Source of the DNA: Streptomyces sp. R44
Lineage (GTDB): Bacteria > Actinomycetota > Actinomycetes > Streptomycetales > Streptomycetaceae
DNA length: 64,000 bases
Direction: 5' to 3'
Assembly (NCBI RefSeq): GCF_041053105.1
Contig: NZ_CP163444.1
Span: forward strand, 3,534,001-3,598,000
In this document: in pieces, positions 49,457 to 58,353 of the stretch
How positions within the stretch are numbered: position 1 is the first letter of the stretch
Layout: each line of letters begins with the position of its first letter
Translations under genes and position numbers: made by a program
The notes under the pieces: model-generated
What the model saw: the letters and a program-made list of their open reading frames with translations, nothing else
The model's database searches: none
Told to the model about the DNA's origin: nothing

Positions 49457-51739
49457 CTAGAAGACGGAGTTGTAGGACGAGTCCTGTGTCAGGGACACGG
49501 ACACACCGCGCTTGAAGGGAGCCGACCAGTTGCCCGTGCCCGCGTAGAAGGTCTCGTCGCCGTTCGAGGCGATGAGGTCGGCGCGGCCGTCGCCGTTGGC
49601 GTCACCGACGGCGGTGAGCGCGGTGAATGCACCCCACCCGGAGCCGACCTTCGTGCGGGAGGCGAAGGTGCCGTCGCCCTTGCCGAGGTACAGCCAGAGG
49701 ACTCCGGCCTTGTCACGGGCGAGGAGGTCTCCGGCCGGGCCGCCGGCGAGGTTGCCGGTGGCGGTGAGCTGGTTGTAGGCGCCCCAGCCGCCGCCGATCT
49801 TCTTGCGGGCCGCGAACGGCGCGGTGGCCGAGCCCGTGCCCCTGTACAGGTACAGGTCGCCCGCCTTGTCGGTCACGACCAGGTCCGCGCGGCCGTCGCC
49901 GGTCAGGTCGCTGCCGCCCGCCAGCTCGTTGTAGGCCTGCCAGCCCGCGCCGATCTTCGTACGGCCCGCGAGCGGCTTGTCGCGGTCGCCGGTGCCCTGG
50001 TAGAGCCAGAGGACGCCGGCGCGGTCCCGGGCGACGACGTCGGGAGCGGCCGAGCCCGCGATGTTCCCGACGCTCTCCATCCGGTCGTACGTGCCCCAGC
50101 CGCTGCCGACCCGCGAGGCGCCCGCGTCCGCCAGGGAGCCGCCGGGGGCGGTGGGCCGGGTGCCGAAGCGCCACAGGACACCGTCGGGGTCCCGGACGAG
50201 GAGGTCGGCCGTGCCGTCGTCGTCGTAGTCGTGCGGGGCGGCGGGCCGGGTCACGGTGAACCGGCCGGTGGTGACCAGCTCCGGGCCGATGCCCTCGTCC
50301 GGGCGGGCGGTGAGCTTCCACTCGTACTCGCCGTTGCGGGCGGGACGCGCCCAGTCCGGGCCCTCCAGGTCCTTGCCGTCCCAGTGCCAGGTGAGGTGGC
50401 GCGGGGTCCCGGTTGCGGGGCCGTCCTGGGCGGACCATCCGGCCCTCACCGTCTGACCGCTGAGCACGTGGGTCAGGGTCAGCCACACCTCGCTGTCCGC
50501 CCGGGACAGGTCCCAGCTGAAGTCGACTCCGCGCGCCACCTCGTCGCCGGTGAGCGTCTTCGGGGTGACGGAGCCGGAGAGGGTCACGACGGTCGACTGC
50601 CCCGTGGAGGCGACGAGTTCGACGTCCGGGCGGCCGCCGTCGGCGCGCGGCGAGATCCGGTAGAGGCCCTCGCCCTGCTCGGGGGTGCCCCCGCGCACCA
50701 GGAGCGAGCCGCCGGGTCCGGCGACGGCGGAGGAGAAGGCGGTGAGGAGAGCGGCCTTCTCCCCGGTCTCGACCGACTGGACGGTGAAGGGCCGCTTCGT
50801 CGGGTTGTCCCCGCCAGGCGCGTAGGTGGAGGACTCGATGTGGGCCTTCTGGCCGGACGCCATCCAGCTGCCGACCAGGTACATCGGGTCGGACAGGTCG
50901 TCGTCCGACGGGAACCACAGCTCGTCGGTGGTGCCGCGCCGATAGGCGACGATCCCGTGGACGGCCCTGCCTCCCGACATCCGCGCCTCCCGCCAGGCCA
51001 CGTGCGTGGCGGAGACGGCGCCGTCCCGGGCCCACTCGTCCGTGGTCTGGGCGTACCAGCGCGTCGTGTCCGTGGCGAGGTCGACGAGGACCTTGACCTC
51101 CGTCCCGGTCTGTTCGAGGCGGCACTCGTACAGCGCGGAACCGGTGTCGGTCCAGCCCTCGTGGCCGTCGTAGCAGTCGAGTCCGGCGGATCCGGCAACC
51201 CATCGGGGCTTCGGGGTGCCGCCATCGAGCGTGGCGGCGTACTGCTTCACGCCGTCTGCCTCTCGTTTCCCGAGGAGCATGGTGTGGCCGGCCAGGCCCT
51301 CGAAGAAGTAGCCGGAACCGAGCGCGTCGAGGTTCACCTCCTGCGGGGCAGGGGCGGTCGTGGCGGGCGTCGACAGGTCGTAGACGCGCACCACCCGGCC
51401 GGCGACCGGGGCGGACCGGTCGACGGTGACGACGAGGTCCGAGCCGCCGGCGGCGGAGGCGGTGGTGGCGCCGGGCAGGACGACCGACGAGCCGTCCGCG
51501 TACCAGGTCCAGCGGAATTCCGGTGTGCTGCCGCGGGTCTTCGACAGGAAGCCGTTCGGGCCCGCGCCGACGACGTCCGCGTTGCGCGGGAACGGCACAG
51601 TGGTCTGCTGGGCCTCCTGCGCGGCGGCCGGCGCGGCGGCGGTGGCCGGGAGTGTGGTGAGTGCGCCGCCCGTGGCGGCGAGGACGATGGTGACGGCGGT
51701 GGCCGCGAGTCGGCGGCCGCGCACGCGTGCGTGGTTCAT
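49457..51739 (-). CDS. Secreted FG-GAP/VCBS repeat protein
   Basis: 760 residues. Signal peptide of about 35 residues. A large N-terminal beta-rich region and, from about 530, FG-GAP-like blades with DxDGDxxxD sites (DYDDDGTADLLVRDPDG, DLTGDGRADLVVTDKAGDLY, DANGDGRADLIASNGD). Such beta-propellers bind sugars or calcium on the cell surface. ATG 51739 overlaps the MFS stop (ATGA), an unusual partner for an exporter. Function unknown. Confidence 0.85.
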   Translation of the reverse strand: MNHARVRGRRLAATAVTIVLAATGGALTTLPATAAAPAAAQEAQQTTVPFPRNADVVGAGPNGFLSKTRGSTPEFRWTWYADGSSVVLPGATTASAAGGSDLVVTVDRSAPVAGRVVRVYDLSTPATTAPAPQEVNLDALGSGYFFEGLAGHTMLLGKREADGVKQYAATLDGGTPKPRWVAGSAGLDCYDGHEGWTDTGSALYECRLEQTGTEVKVLVDLATDTTRWYAQTTDEWARDGAVSATHVAWREARMSGGRAVHGIVAYRRGTTDELWFPSDDDLSDPMYLVGSWMASGQKAHIESSTYAPGGDNPTKRPFTVQSVETGEKAALLTAFSSAVAGPGGSLLVRGGTPEQGEGLYRISPRADGGRPDVELVASTGQSTVVTLSGSVTPKTLTGDEVARGVDFSWDLSRADSEVWLTLTHVLSGQTVRAGWSAQDGPATGTPRHLTWHWDGKDLEGPDWARPARNGEYEWKLTARPDEGIGPELVTTGRFTVTRPAAPHDYDDDGTADLLVRDPDGVLWRFGTRPTAPGGSLADAGASRVGSGWGTYDRMESVGNIAGSAAPDVVARDRAGVLWLYQGTGDRDKPLAGRTKIGAGWQAYNELAGGSDLTGDGRADLVVTDKAGDLYLYRGTGSATAPFAARKKIGGGWGAYNQLTATGNLAGGPAGDLLARDKAGVLWLYLGKGDGTFASRTKVGSGWGAFTALTAVGDANGDGRADLIASNGDETFYAGTGNWSAPFKRGVSVSLTQDSSYNSVF

Positions 51740-53016
51740 GTACGGGTTCCCTCCCCTGAAGGAACGACGTTAGCCGTCCCTCCGGTCACCGCTCCCACCC
51801 ACCCCCCCGCCCCCACCAGCAGCGGAACCACTGCCAGCAACTCCCCCACCGCCCCCGTCCACAGCGCCGCCCGCACTCCCGCGTACTGCCCCACCAGCCC
51901 GCCCGCCAGGGCGCCCAGCGGCATGCAGCCCCAGACCACGAAGCGGAACGTCGCCGTCACGCGGCCGAGGAGGGGGGCCGGGGTGAGGCGCTGGCGGAGG
52001 GTCAACGAGCTGATCTTGAAGGTCATGAAGGCGGTCCAGCCGAGGCCCTGGAGCACGCACGCCACCGCGTACCGCCCGTCCGTCTGGAAGAACGGCAGCG
52101 CGAGCAGCCACAGCACTCCGCTCACCAGCACGGACGCGCACATCGCGCGCGCCTCGCCGAGGCGGGCCGCGATCCGGGTCGTGAGGAGACTGCCGAGGAA
52201 TCCGCCGAGCGCCTCCGCCGTGAACACCAGGCCGCACAGGAACGGCGACAGGCCCAGGTCCCCCGCGAGCAGGACCAGGAGCATGGACGCGCCGATCGTG
52301 CCGCACAGGTTGGAGATCGCGGCCGTCAGCGTCAGCGCCCTCAGCAGCCGGTCCCGGAACACGAACCGCAGGCCCTCCGCGATCTCGCCCCGCAGCCGCG
52401 CCCCGTGGACCCGCTCCGGCCGGGGGTCCGGGCGGCGGATCCGGGACAGGAGCAGCGCGGAGACCAGGAAGCTGACCGCGTCGACGGCGAGCGCCACCGG
52501 CGCGGTCACCGCCGCGACGAGCGCACCGCCCGCGCCGGGCCCGCCCGCCGCCGTGACCGTACGGCTCGCCTCCAGGGCCACGTTCGCGTCCACGAGGCGG
52601 TCCTCGTCGACCAGTTGGGGCAGATGGCTCTGGTACGCGATGTCGAAGAAGGCCGTGCAGACGGACAACCCGAAGGCGACCGCGTAGAGATGGGGGAGCG
52701 TGAGGGCGTCCAGCCACGCGGCGAGCGGCAGGGTCGCGAGGAGGGCGGCCCGGCCCAGGTCCCCCACGATCATCACGCGGCGCCGGCGCATCCGGTCCAC
52801 CCACGCCCCGGCCGGCAGCCCGAGGAGCAGGAAGCCCAGGTACTCGCACATCACCAGGAGTCCCGCCTCGAAGGGCGACGCGTCGAGCGGCCCGATGGCC
52901 ACGAGCGGAAGCGCGAGGACGGTGACGGCGGTTCCGGCCTGGCTCACGGTGTCGCCGATCCACAGCCGGCGGAAGTCCGGCAGCCGGAGGAGCCGGGATT
53001 CAAGGGTGGTGGTCAT
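51736..53016 (-). CDS. MFS transporter
   Basis: 426 residues, 12 membrane helices. Opening RLLRLPDFRRLWIGDTVSQA, motif A GAWVDRMRRRRVMIVGDL, LEASRTVTAAGGPGAGGALV in helix 5. Fits the enterobactin-exporter-like (EntS/MFS_3) group. ATG 53016 (TTTLESRLLRLPDF) is chosen over one at 53037. Divergent from an ArsR-type regulator, which probably controls it. The next gene, an FG-GAP protein, overlaps its stop. Confidence 0.9.
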   Translation of the reverse strand: MTTTLESRLLRLPDFRRLWIGDTVSQAGTAVTVLALPLVAIGPLDASPFEAGLLVMCEYLGFLLLGLPAGAWVDRMRRRRVMIVGDLGRAALLATLPLAAWLDALTLPHLYAVAFGLSVCTAFFDIAYQSHLPQLVDEDRLVDANVALEASRTVTAAGGPGAGGALVAAVTAPVALAVDAVSFLVSALLLSRIRRPDPRPERVHGARLRGEIAEGLRFVFRDRLLRALTLTAAISNLCGTIGASMLLVLLAGDLGLSPFLCGLVFTAEALGGFLGSLLTTRIAARLGEARAMCASVLVSGVLWLLALPFFQTDGRYAVACVLQGLGWTAFMTFKISSLTLRQRLTPAPLLGRVTATFRFVVWGCMPLGALAGGLVGQYAGVRAALWTGAVGELLAVVPLLVGAGGWVGAVTGGTANVVPSGEGTRT

Positions 53017-53093
53017 GTCGGCGAACACCATCACCACCGGCCCGACCCGACCATTGTTTTAGTCTGGGCGAAAAGCTCGTACGGGAGGCCCGC

Positions 53094-53942
53094 GTGGGAG
53101 AGATACGGTTCGGCGTCGACGATCTGGCGCAGCTCCGGTTCGCCCTGTCACCCCTCCGGGAGTCCGTCGCCGCCCTGCGCGCCTCCGCCGACCCGGGCGG
53201 CCACGCGATCCATCTCCCGTGGATCAAAAAGGCGTTGACCGTGGGGCATGAGCGCACGGCGCTGCTCCCGCACCTGCCGGAGCTCGAAGCCCTCGTCCCT
53301 CCCCCGCGCTGTCCCCTCGCCGAGATCGAGGAGGAGCTCATCCTGACCCCGCCCGGCCACCGGGAGGCTCTGCTCGCCTGGTGGCGGGCCGGGGTGCGTC
53401 CTTACTGGCCCCGGATCAGGGCCGTCCTGGAGGCCGACCTCGCGTACCGCACCCGGCAGCTCGCCGAGGACGGCATCCAGGAGGTCTTCGCCCATCTGCA
53501 CCCGAGCCTGCGGTGGGCGGAGGACCGGCTCACCGGGGCCGGCCTCCCGGCCGGGGGCCTCGCCCTGGACGGCGGCGGGATCACCCTCGCCCCGAGCGCC
53601 TTCACGAACCGCTGCGTCCTGCTCCCCGCGCGGCACGGCGTCGCGCCGTGCCTCGTCTATCCGGTACGGGCCGTCGGCACCCTGTGGGAGCGGAACGCCG
53701 AGCCGGGCGACGGGCTGGCGCGGCTCCTCGGGCGCAGCAGGGCGGGACTCCTGGGCCGTACGAGCACCCCGACGACCACCACCGGCCTGGCCCTGCAGAC
53801 CGGTCTGAGCGTCGGCGCGGTCTCGCAGCACCTCGCCGTGCTGCGGGACGCGGGCCTGGTGACCTCGCACCGGTACCGGCGCGAGGTGTACTACCGGGCG
53901 AGCGAGCTCGGCGAGGCACTGCTCGGCCGCGCCACCGCCTAG
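53094..53942 (+). CDS. DUF5937/ArsR-type transcriptional regulator
   Basis: 282 residues. An N-terminal DUF5937 region (RFGVDDLAQLRFALSPLRES) and a C-terminal ArsR-like winged helix (GLALQTGLSVGAVSQHLAVL, RDAGLVTSHRYRREVYYRAS). GTG 53094. Divergent from the MFS gene; the 77-bp spacer carries an AT-rich CATTGTTTTAGTCTGGGC motif that may be the operator. It probably represses the exporter. Confidence 0.85.
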   Translation: MGEIRFGVDDLAQLRFALSPLRESVAALRASADPGGHAIHLPWIKKALTVGHERTALLPHLPELEALVPPPRCPLAEIEEELILTPPGHREALLAWWRAGVRPYWPRIRAVLEADLAYRTRQLAEDGIQEVFAHLHPSLRWAEDRLTGAGLPAGGLALDGGGITLAPSAFTNRCVLLPARHGVAPCLVYPVRAVGTLWERNAEPGDGLARLLGRSRAGLLGRTSTPTTTTGLALQTGLSVGAVSQHLAVLRDAGLVTSHRYRREVYYRASELGEALLGRATA

Positions 53943-53971
53943 CCTTCCCGGCGAGGCACTGCTCGGCCGCG
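53909..53971 (+). repeat. 23-bp exact direct repeat at the regulator's stop
   Basis: 53909-53931 (last codons of the DUF5937 gene) is repeated exactly at 53949-53971 in the intergenic region, offset 40. It begins CGGCGAGGCACTGCTC. A short duplication or an extended mRNA structure. Confidence 0.6.
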
Positions 53972-54002
53972 TCTCCTGGGCGTTCCCGGCGAGGAGGGCC
54001 GG

Positions 54003-55058
54003 TTACTGCATGAGTTCCCTGTGAGGGTGCCCGGGGTCCATCGGGCAGTAGTAGATCTGCTGGTCGTGGAGGTCGGCGATCTGGATCGCGGTGGGTCGGC
54101 GGGCGAGGTCGCGCACGTGGTTCCGGGGAGAGGCCGCAGCGGTCTCGTCCTCGTACGGGATCCAGCTCTGCCCGCCGCCGTCCCATTCGACCGAGGCGAT
54201 GGTCAGCAACGGGTCCATGTCGGTGCCGCAGGAGAGACAGGGCCGGGGCCACGGGTCGACGTATCCCCATCTGGGGTGGCCGCCGGTCTTCCAGCCCGGG
54301 GCGACGGACAGGTCGCCGGCGTAGTACGAATCGAGGTGAGGAGCGAACCCGGCGTCGATGCGGGCGCCGGCTGCCTGCCACCTGCTCCGGTCCTTCAGCT
54401 GCTCCTGCAGCTCCTTGCTCAGGTCCGGAGGGGTGGGGTACTCGATGACCTGCTCCGGCGCGAGCACACACGGCACGGGTACATAGAGCTCCTCCGCCGC
54501 GTACGGCTCCGGGGGCGAGGTGAGGATCTCGGTCACGTCGGCCGTCGAGCGCCAGAACACCGCGGTCCTGGGCATCCACTGCTCCTGCTCCGGGTGGTCG
54601 AAGGGGCACCACAGCACCTGGAGCAGATCGGCCTTCGATCCCCCGGGCGGGTGCGGCAGGAGGACGTCCCGCGCGTACAGCTGCGCGACGGGGAGCATGG
54701 GGACCAGGTGGTCGGTCTCTTCCTCGTCCCAGCCCGGGTTGTTGAACCGCTCCATGATCGCCAACTCTTCCGGCGTGTGGTCGTCTGCGCGCGGATCGTC
54801 CGGGTTCTTCGCCTTCCTCACCCGGCGCTGCTGGTCCACGCGCACGATGTCCAGGAATGCACCTCCGGACTCGTGCGGGCCGTCACAGTGCGGCCACGGC
54901 TCGTCGGCGGGCCACAGCAGAGGCCCGCCGACCGAGCTGTCGTACGGTGTCGGATTCCCCGGGCGCGGATGCAGCCGCGTCGCTCGGCGAGCCAACGGAG
55001 CCAGTTCGGGAAAGACCGCAGCGACATCCACCGCCCGCGGCGGCGTGGTTCGAGTCAT
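54003..55058 (-). CDS. DUF1963 family protein
   Basis: 351 residues. The DUF1963 hallmark SVGGPLLWPADEPWPHCDGP comes near residue 45, and later DLLQVLWCPFDH, WKTGGHPRWGYVDPWPRPCL, CGTDMDPLLTIASVEWDGGG are typical of YwqG-like proteins. Unknown biochemical role; often in polymorphic-toxin and immunity neighbourhoods. ATG 55058. Ends 60 bp from the DUF5937 regulator stop. Confidence 0.85.
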   Translation of the reverse strand: MTRTTPPRAVDVAAVFPELAPLARRATRLHPRPGNPTPYDSSVGGPLLWPADEPWPHCDGPHESGGAFLDIVRVDQQRRVRKAKNPDDPRADDHTPEELAIMERFNNPGWDEEETDHLVPMLPVAQLYARDVLLPHPPGGSKADLLQVLWCPFDHPEQEQWMPRTAVFWRSTADVTEILTSPPEPYAAEELYVPVPCVLAPEQVIEYPTPPDLSKELQEQLKDRSRWQAAGARIDAGFAPHLDSYYAGDLSVAPGWKTGGHPRWGYVDPWPRPCLSCGTDMDPLLTIASVEWDGGGQSWIPYEDETAAASPRNHVRDLARRPTAIQIADLHDQQIYYCPMDPGHPHRELMQ

Positions 55059-55071
55059 CAGGACGGACCTC

Positions 55072-55449
55072 CTACACGGACCCGCGCGGGATCGACAGGC
55101 AGAACGGGTGTCCCGCCGGGTCCAGGACCACCCGCCACCGGTCCGGCCGGGGCTGCTCGGCGGGGACGGTCGCGCCCCACTCCACCAGGCGGGCCGTGGC
55201 CTCGTCCAGGTCGTCGACGTCGAAGTCGAGGTGCAGCTGCTGCGGGACCTCCTGGTCCGGCCAGGACGGCGGCCGGTAGCCGTCGACGCGCTGGAAGCCG
55301 AGGAACAGGCCGCCGTCCGCGCCGCGCAGTCCCGCGAACTCCTCGTCGGACCGGTCGGCGAGCGGGATGCCCGTGGCCCGGTGGTAGAACGCGGCCAGGG
55401 CCATGGGGTCGGCGCAGTCGAGCGTGACCGCCGTCAGTTTCATGAGCAT
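55072..55449 (-). CDS. VOC family protein (glyoxalase-like)
   Basis: 125 residues: KLTAVTLDCADPMALAAFYH, RATGIPLADRSDEEFAGL, PQQLHLDFDVDDLDEATARL, VEWGATVPAEQPRPDRWRV, DPAGHPFCLS. A complete VOC unit with the DPAGHPFCL end. Start ATG 55449 (GGAG seven bases before); 55443 also possible. Overlaps the upstream CGNR gene by 10 bp. Substrate unknown. Confidence 0.87.
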   Translation of the reverse strand: MLMKLTAVTLDCADPMALAAFYHRATGIPLADRSDEEFAGLRGADGGLFLGFQRVDGYRPPSWPDQEVPQQLHLDFDVDDLDEATARLVEWGATVPAEQPRPDRWRVVLDPAGHPFCLSIPRGSV

Positions 55450-56039
55450 GAAGGGACTCCGGGTGCGGTGAAGTGGGAGCGTCGATGGGCCGCGACGCGT
55501 TCGCGGGTCGCGCAGCGGCGGGAGCAGTAGCGGCGTTCCGGACCGCTGCCCAGGGTGATGAAGACGTTCTGGCAGCCGGGTGAGGCGCAGATCCTGCCGG
55601 GCGGGCGCTGCCGGTCCCAGACGAGGACGGTCAGGGCCATGCAGGACGAGGCGAGGAGCCACTCGCCCCAGGGCGCGTCGTCGTCGCGGTCGAGGTGGGG
55701 GTGCCAGGGGGTGCTGCCGCCGTGCGAGGTGAGGCGGAGCGGCCCGGTGTGGTCCCGCAGGAGGCGGTTGAGGGAGGCTGCGGCGTCGTCGACGCGCTCG
55801 GCTGCGAAGACCTGCCGCAGGAGTGCGGCGGCCGTGCGCATCCCGGCCACGTCGCGGCTGGTGAGGTCGACGGGGCCGGTCTCGCCGTACTCGCGGAGCA
55901 CGGCGGCGACCTCGGCCGGGTCGGGGTGGTCGTCGGCGAGGGCGTTGACCAGGGCGGCGGTCCGTCGGGCCGTGGTCAGTACGGAGTGCCGGGTGGACCA
56001 GTCGTCGCGGTGGGAGAGCACCGGGGGAATGTAACGCAT
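55440..56039 (-). CDS. CGNR zinc finger protein
   Basis: 199 residues. N-terminal ABATE-like part (TTARRTAALVNALADDHPDP; TAAALLRQVFAAERVDDAAA), C-terminal CGNR zinc finger CASPGCQNVFITLGSGPERR with YCSRRCATRERVAAHRRS. A DNA-binding stress-response regulator family. ATG 56039. Divergent from an MFS gene across 38 bp holding a dyad, so it probably controls both. Confidence 0.9.
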   Translation of the reverse strand: MRYIPPVLSHRDDWSTRHSVLTTARRTAALVNALADDHPDPAEVAAVLREYGETGPVDLTSRDVAGMRTAAALLRQVFAAERVDDAAASLNRLLRDHTGPLRLTSHGGSTPWHPHLDRDDDAPWGEWLLASSCMALTVLVWDRQRPPGRICASPGCQNVFITLGSGPERRYCSRRCATRERVAAHRRSHFTAPGVPSCS

Positions 56040-56054
56040 CTTGCCGAGTTTTGA

Positions 56055-56068
56055 GTTACCTCCGTAAC
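56055..56068. promoter_or_regulatory. GTTAC-N4-GTAAC dyad between CGNR and MFS genes
   Basis: GTTACCTCCGTAAC, perfect 5-bp arms, in the 38-bp divergent spacer. Related GTAAC also occurs at 56031 and GTTACC inside the MFS start. Likely the operator of the CGNR regulator. Confidence 0.6.
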
Positions 56069-56077
56069 GTCTCGGCG

Positions 56078-57253
56078 ATGAGAAGGCGTTACCTCCTCCG
56101 CTTCTATCTCGCCGGAACCGTGGCCGCTCGTGCCGGGGACGAGATGTCGGGGCCGGCACTGATGCTGGCGGGGTTCGCCCTGGCCGGGTCGACCGTCGAA
56201 GCGTCGTCGCTGCTCGCCGGCATCACGCTCTCCGCGGCGGTGGGAGGGCCGGTGCTCGGTGTGCTCCTCGACAGAGCAGGACGGCCGGGGCGCCTGCTGG
56301 CCGGGGCCCTCGTCCTGTACGCGGCGGGGCTGGCGGTGATCCTCGTGGGACTCGGCCGCTTGCCGTTCACGGTCACCCTCCTGGTCGCAGGGGTGACAGG
56401 GCTGCTGGGACCGGCCCTGTCGGGGGGCTGGACGGCCCAGCTTCCGCGCGTGGTGCCGGGCGACCGCCTGCCCCGGGCGAACGCGCTCGACGCCATGACG
56501 TTCAGCCTGGCGAGCCTGGTCGGCCCGGCCCTCGCCGGCGGCGTGGCAGAGGTGCTGGGAGCCCCGACGGCCGTGGTCGTCTCCGTCGTGCTCATCTCCT
56601 CGGCGCTGCCCGCCGCATGGACGCTGCCCGCCCGCCCCGGGCGCGCGCCGGGCGTTCCGGCGGCCTCGGTGGTCAGCGACCTCGCCGCCGGAATGCGGGT
56701 CATCGCCGGACGGCCGCCCTTGGCACGGGCGACCCTCAGCTCGGTCGTCTCCTGTGTCGCCCAGGGCATGCTGACGGCGTGCCTCCCGCTCCTTGGCGAC
56801 CGCGTGCTGGGCGGAGCCGGTCGGGGCGCGGTGCTGCTCTCCTGCACGGCGGTCTCGGCCCTGGTGGCCAACGCCGTACTCTCCCGGTTTCCGCGGGCGT
56901 TGCCCCCCGACACGGTCATCTGGGCCGGCGCCCTGGTCCAGGCTGCCGCACTGGCCCTGGCCGCCGTGGGGTCGCCCCTCGCGCTCGTCGTGGCCGTACT
57001 CGTCGCGGGGATCGGTGAAGGTCCCCAGCTGGCCGCCCTGTTCGACGTTCGCCACCGGGAGACCCCGGATCACCTGCGAGGCCAGATCTTCACCACCGGC
57101 GCCAGCCTGAAGATCACCGGATTCGCCCTGGGGGCAGCGGCTGCCGGACCCCTCGCGACGTGGTCCCTTCCCGGCACTCTGGCGCTCGCGGCGAGTGCGG
57201 CGGTCCTCGCCGCAGTGGCCTTCTTCGCGATCCCGTCGGCCACTTCGGAATGA
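56078..57253 (+). CDS. MFS transporter
   Basis: 391 residues, 12 membrane helices. Opening RRRYLLRFYLAGTVAARAGD, GVLLDRAGRPGRLLAGALVL (motif A), MTFSLASLVGPALAGGVAEV (motif C). Groups with actinobacterial DHA1-like exporters. ATG 56078 is used, with no ribosome-binding site, so leaderless or a start further upstream (TTG 56051) is possible. Divergent from and probably regulated by the CGNR protein. Confidence 0.88.
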   Translation: MRRRYLLRFYLAGTVAARAGDEMSGPALMLAGFALAGSTVEASSLLAGITLSAAVGGPVLGVLLDRAGRPGRLLAGALVLYAAGLAVILVGLGRLPFTVTLLVAGVTGLLGPALSGGWTAQLPRVVPGDRLPRANALDAMTFSLASLVGPALAGGVAEVLGAPTAVVVSVVLISSALPAAWTLPARPGRAPGVPAASVVSDLAAGMRVIAGRPPLARATLSSVVSCVAQGMLTACLPLLGDRVLGGAGRGAVLLSCTAVSALVANAVLSRFPRALPPDTVIWAGALVQAAALALAAVGSPLALVVAVLVAGIGEGPQLAALFDVRHRETPDHLRGQIFTTGASLKITGFALGAAAAGPLATWSLPGTLALAASAAVLAAVAFFAIPSATSE

Positions 57254-57272
57254 GCGGCACGGTCCGCACCGG

Positions 57273-58226
57273 CTAGGAGGGGTCGGCGTCGGTCCCCTGG
57301 GCCGGCTTCTCCTCCTGGCCCTCCGGGTCCTCCTCGCCCCCCGGGTCCTCCTCACCCTTCGGCTCCGGGGCGGTCGGACGGCCCGTCAGTGCGGCCAGCG
57401 AGTTGCGGATGTGCTCCATGTGGGAGTGGATCTCGTCCCGCGCCTCCCCGTGCTCCCGCAGCACCCGCTCCGTCTCCCGCTCGACCCGCTCCGCCTTCAC
57501 CCCGGCCTCGGCGCGCAACTCCTCCGCGCGGGCCTCGGCGTCCTCCTGGCCGTGCCGGGCCCGCTCCTCCGTCTCGGCCAGCGCCCGCTGCGCCTCCGCG
57601 AGCCCCGCCTCCGCCACCGCGACCAGTTCCTCGTGGCGGGCGTCCAGGGCCACCGCCTCCGCCTCGGCCGTGCGCTCCGCCTCCTCCCGTACCGCCGTCT
57701 GCTCCGCGCGCTGCTCCGCCCGCAGGGCCTCCGCGCGCCGCACGGTCTCCTCGAACTCCTCCCGGGCCGCCGTCCGCGCGCCCTCCGCGTCCCGCCGCGC
57801 GATCGTCGACGTCTCCTCGGCCCGCCCGCGCGCCTCCTCCAGGGCCGCACGGGCCGCCGCGTCCGCCGCCGCCCGCACGCCCTCCGCGTACGCCGCGGCG
57901 GCCTCCGCCGCTTCCCGGGCCGCCTGCTCGGCGGCCTCCGCGAGGGCCTGGGCCTCCGCCTCGGCGGCCCGGACCAGCCGCTCGTCCTCCTGCTCGGCCA
58001 GCTCCAGGATCTTCTGCGCGGCCTCGCCGAGGACCTCGTACCGATGCGGAACGAGCTGCTTGACGGCCAGACGGAGCCCCGCGGCCTCCGCCTCCATCTC
58101 CTTCGCCAGGACCGTGAGCCGCGCCGCCCGCTCCCAGGCGGCGTCGCGCTCCTCGGAGAGCGCGGCGAGATGGCGGTCGACCTGCTCGGGCCGGTACCCG
58201 CGCCCCCGTCCGACGGCGAAACTCAT
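57273..58226 (-). CDS. Long coiled-coil protein (Streptomyces 'cellulose-binding' type)
   Basis: 317 residues. Opening FAVGRGRGYRPEQVDRHLAA resembles a DivIVA-like N-terminal domain. The rest to about 275 is continuous Glu/Ala/Arg heptads, and the tail is acidic and Gly-rich. Such proteins in Streptomyces are annotated as cellulose-binding and may be cytoskeletal, but no catalytic or carbohydrate-binding motif is seen. ATG 58226. Unusually biased codon use (GCC/GAG) makes false frames on the opposite strand. Confidence 0.85.
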   Translation of the reverse strand: MSFAVGRGRGYRPEQVDRHLAALSEERDAAWERAARLTVLAKEMEAEAAGLRLAVKQLVPHRYEVLGEAAQKILELAEQEDERLVRAAEAEAQALAEAAEQAAREAAEAAAAYAEGVRAAADAAARAALEEARGRAEETSTIARRDAEGARTAAREEFEETVRRAEALRAEQRAEQTAVREEAERTAEAEAVALDARHEELVAVAEAGLAEAQRALAETEERARHGQEDAEARAEELRAEAGVKAERVERETERVLREHGEARDEIHSHMEHIRNSLAALTGRPTAPEPKGEEDPGGEEDPEGQEEKPAQGTDADPS

Positions 58227-58353
58227 CCCTGACGCCCCTTCCCATTGGCCTCGAACAACCAGGATGCGTCATCAGAACGGACAAAAGGCGCCCAACGTGC
58301 ACGCACGTCGAGCGCCTTTCGTCACATTCGGTTCGGTTCTGCCTACAGAAGGA

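Noticed and set aside
48308..52687. A 1459-codon + strand frame
   Set aside because: Low-complexity Arg/Pro/Gly/Ala-type translation antisense to the XRE, FG-GAP and MFS genes, with no domain or start.
54003..56039. DUF1963, VOC and CGNR genes as one operon
   Set aside because: VOC and CGNR overlap, but DUF1963 has its own start 13 bp beyond the VOC stop and unrelated content; co-transcription is possible but nothing in sequence shows a shared function.
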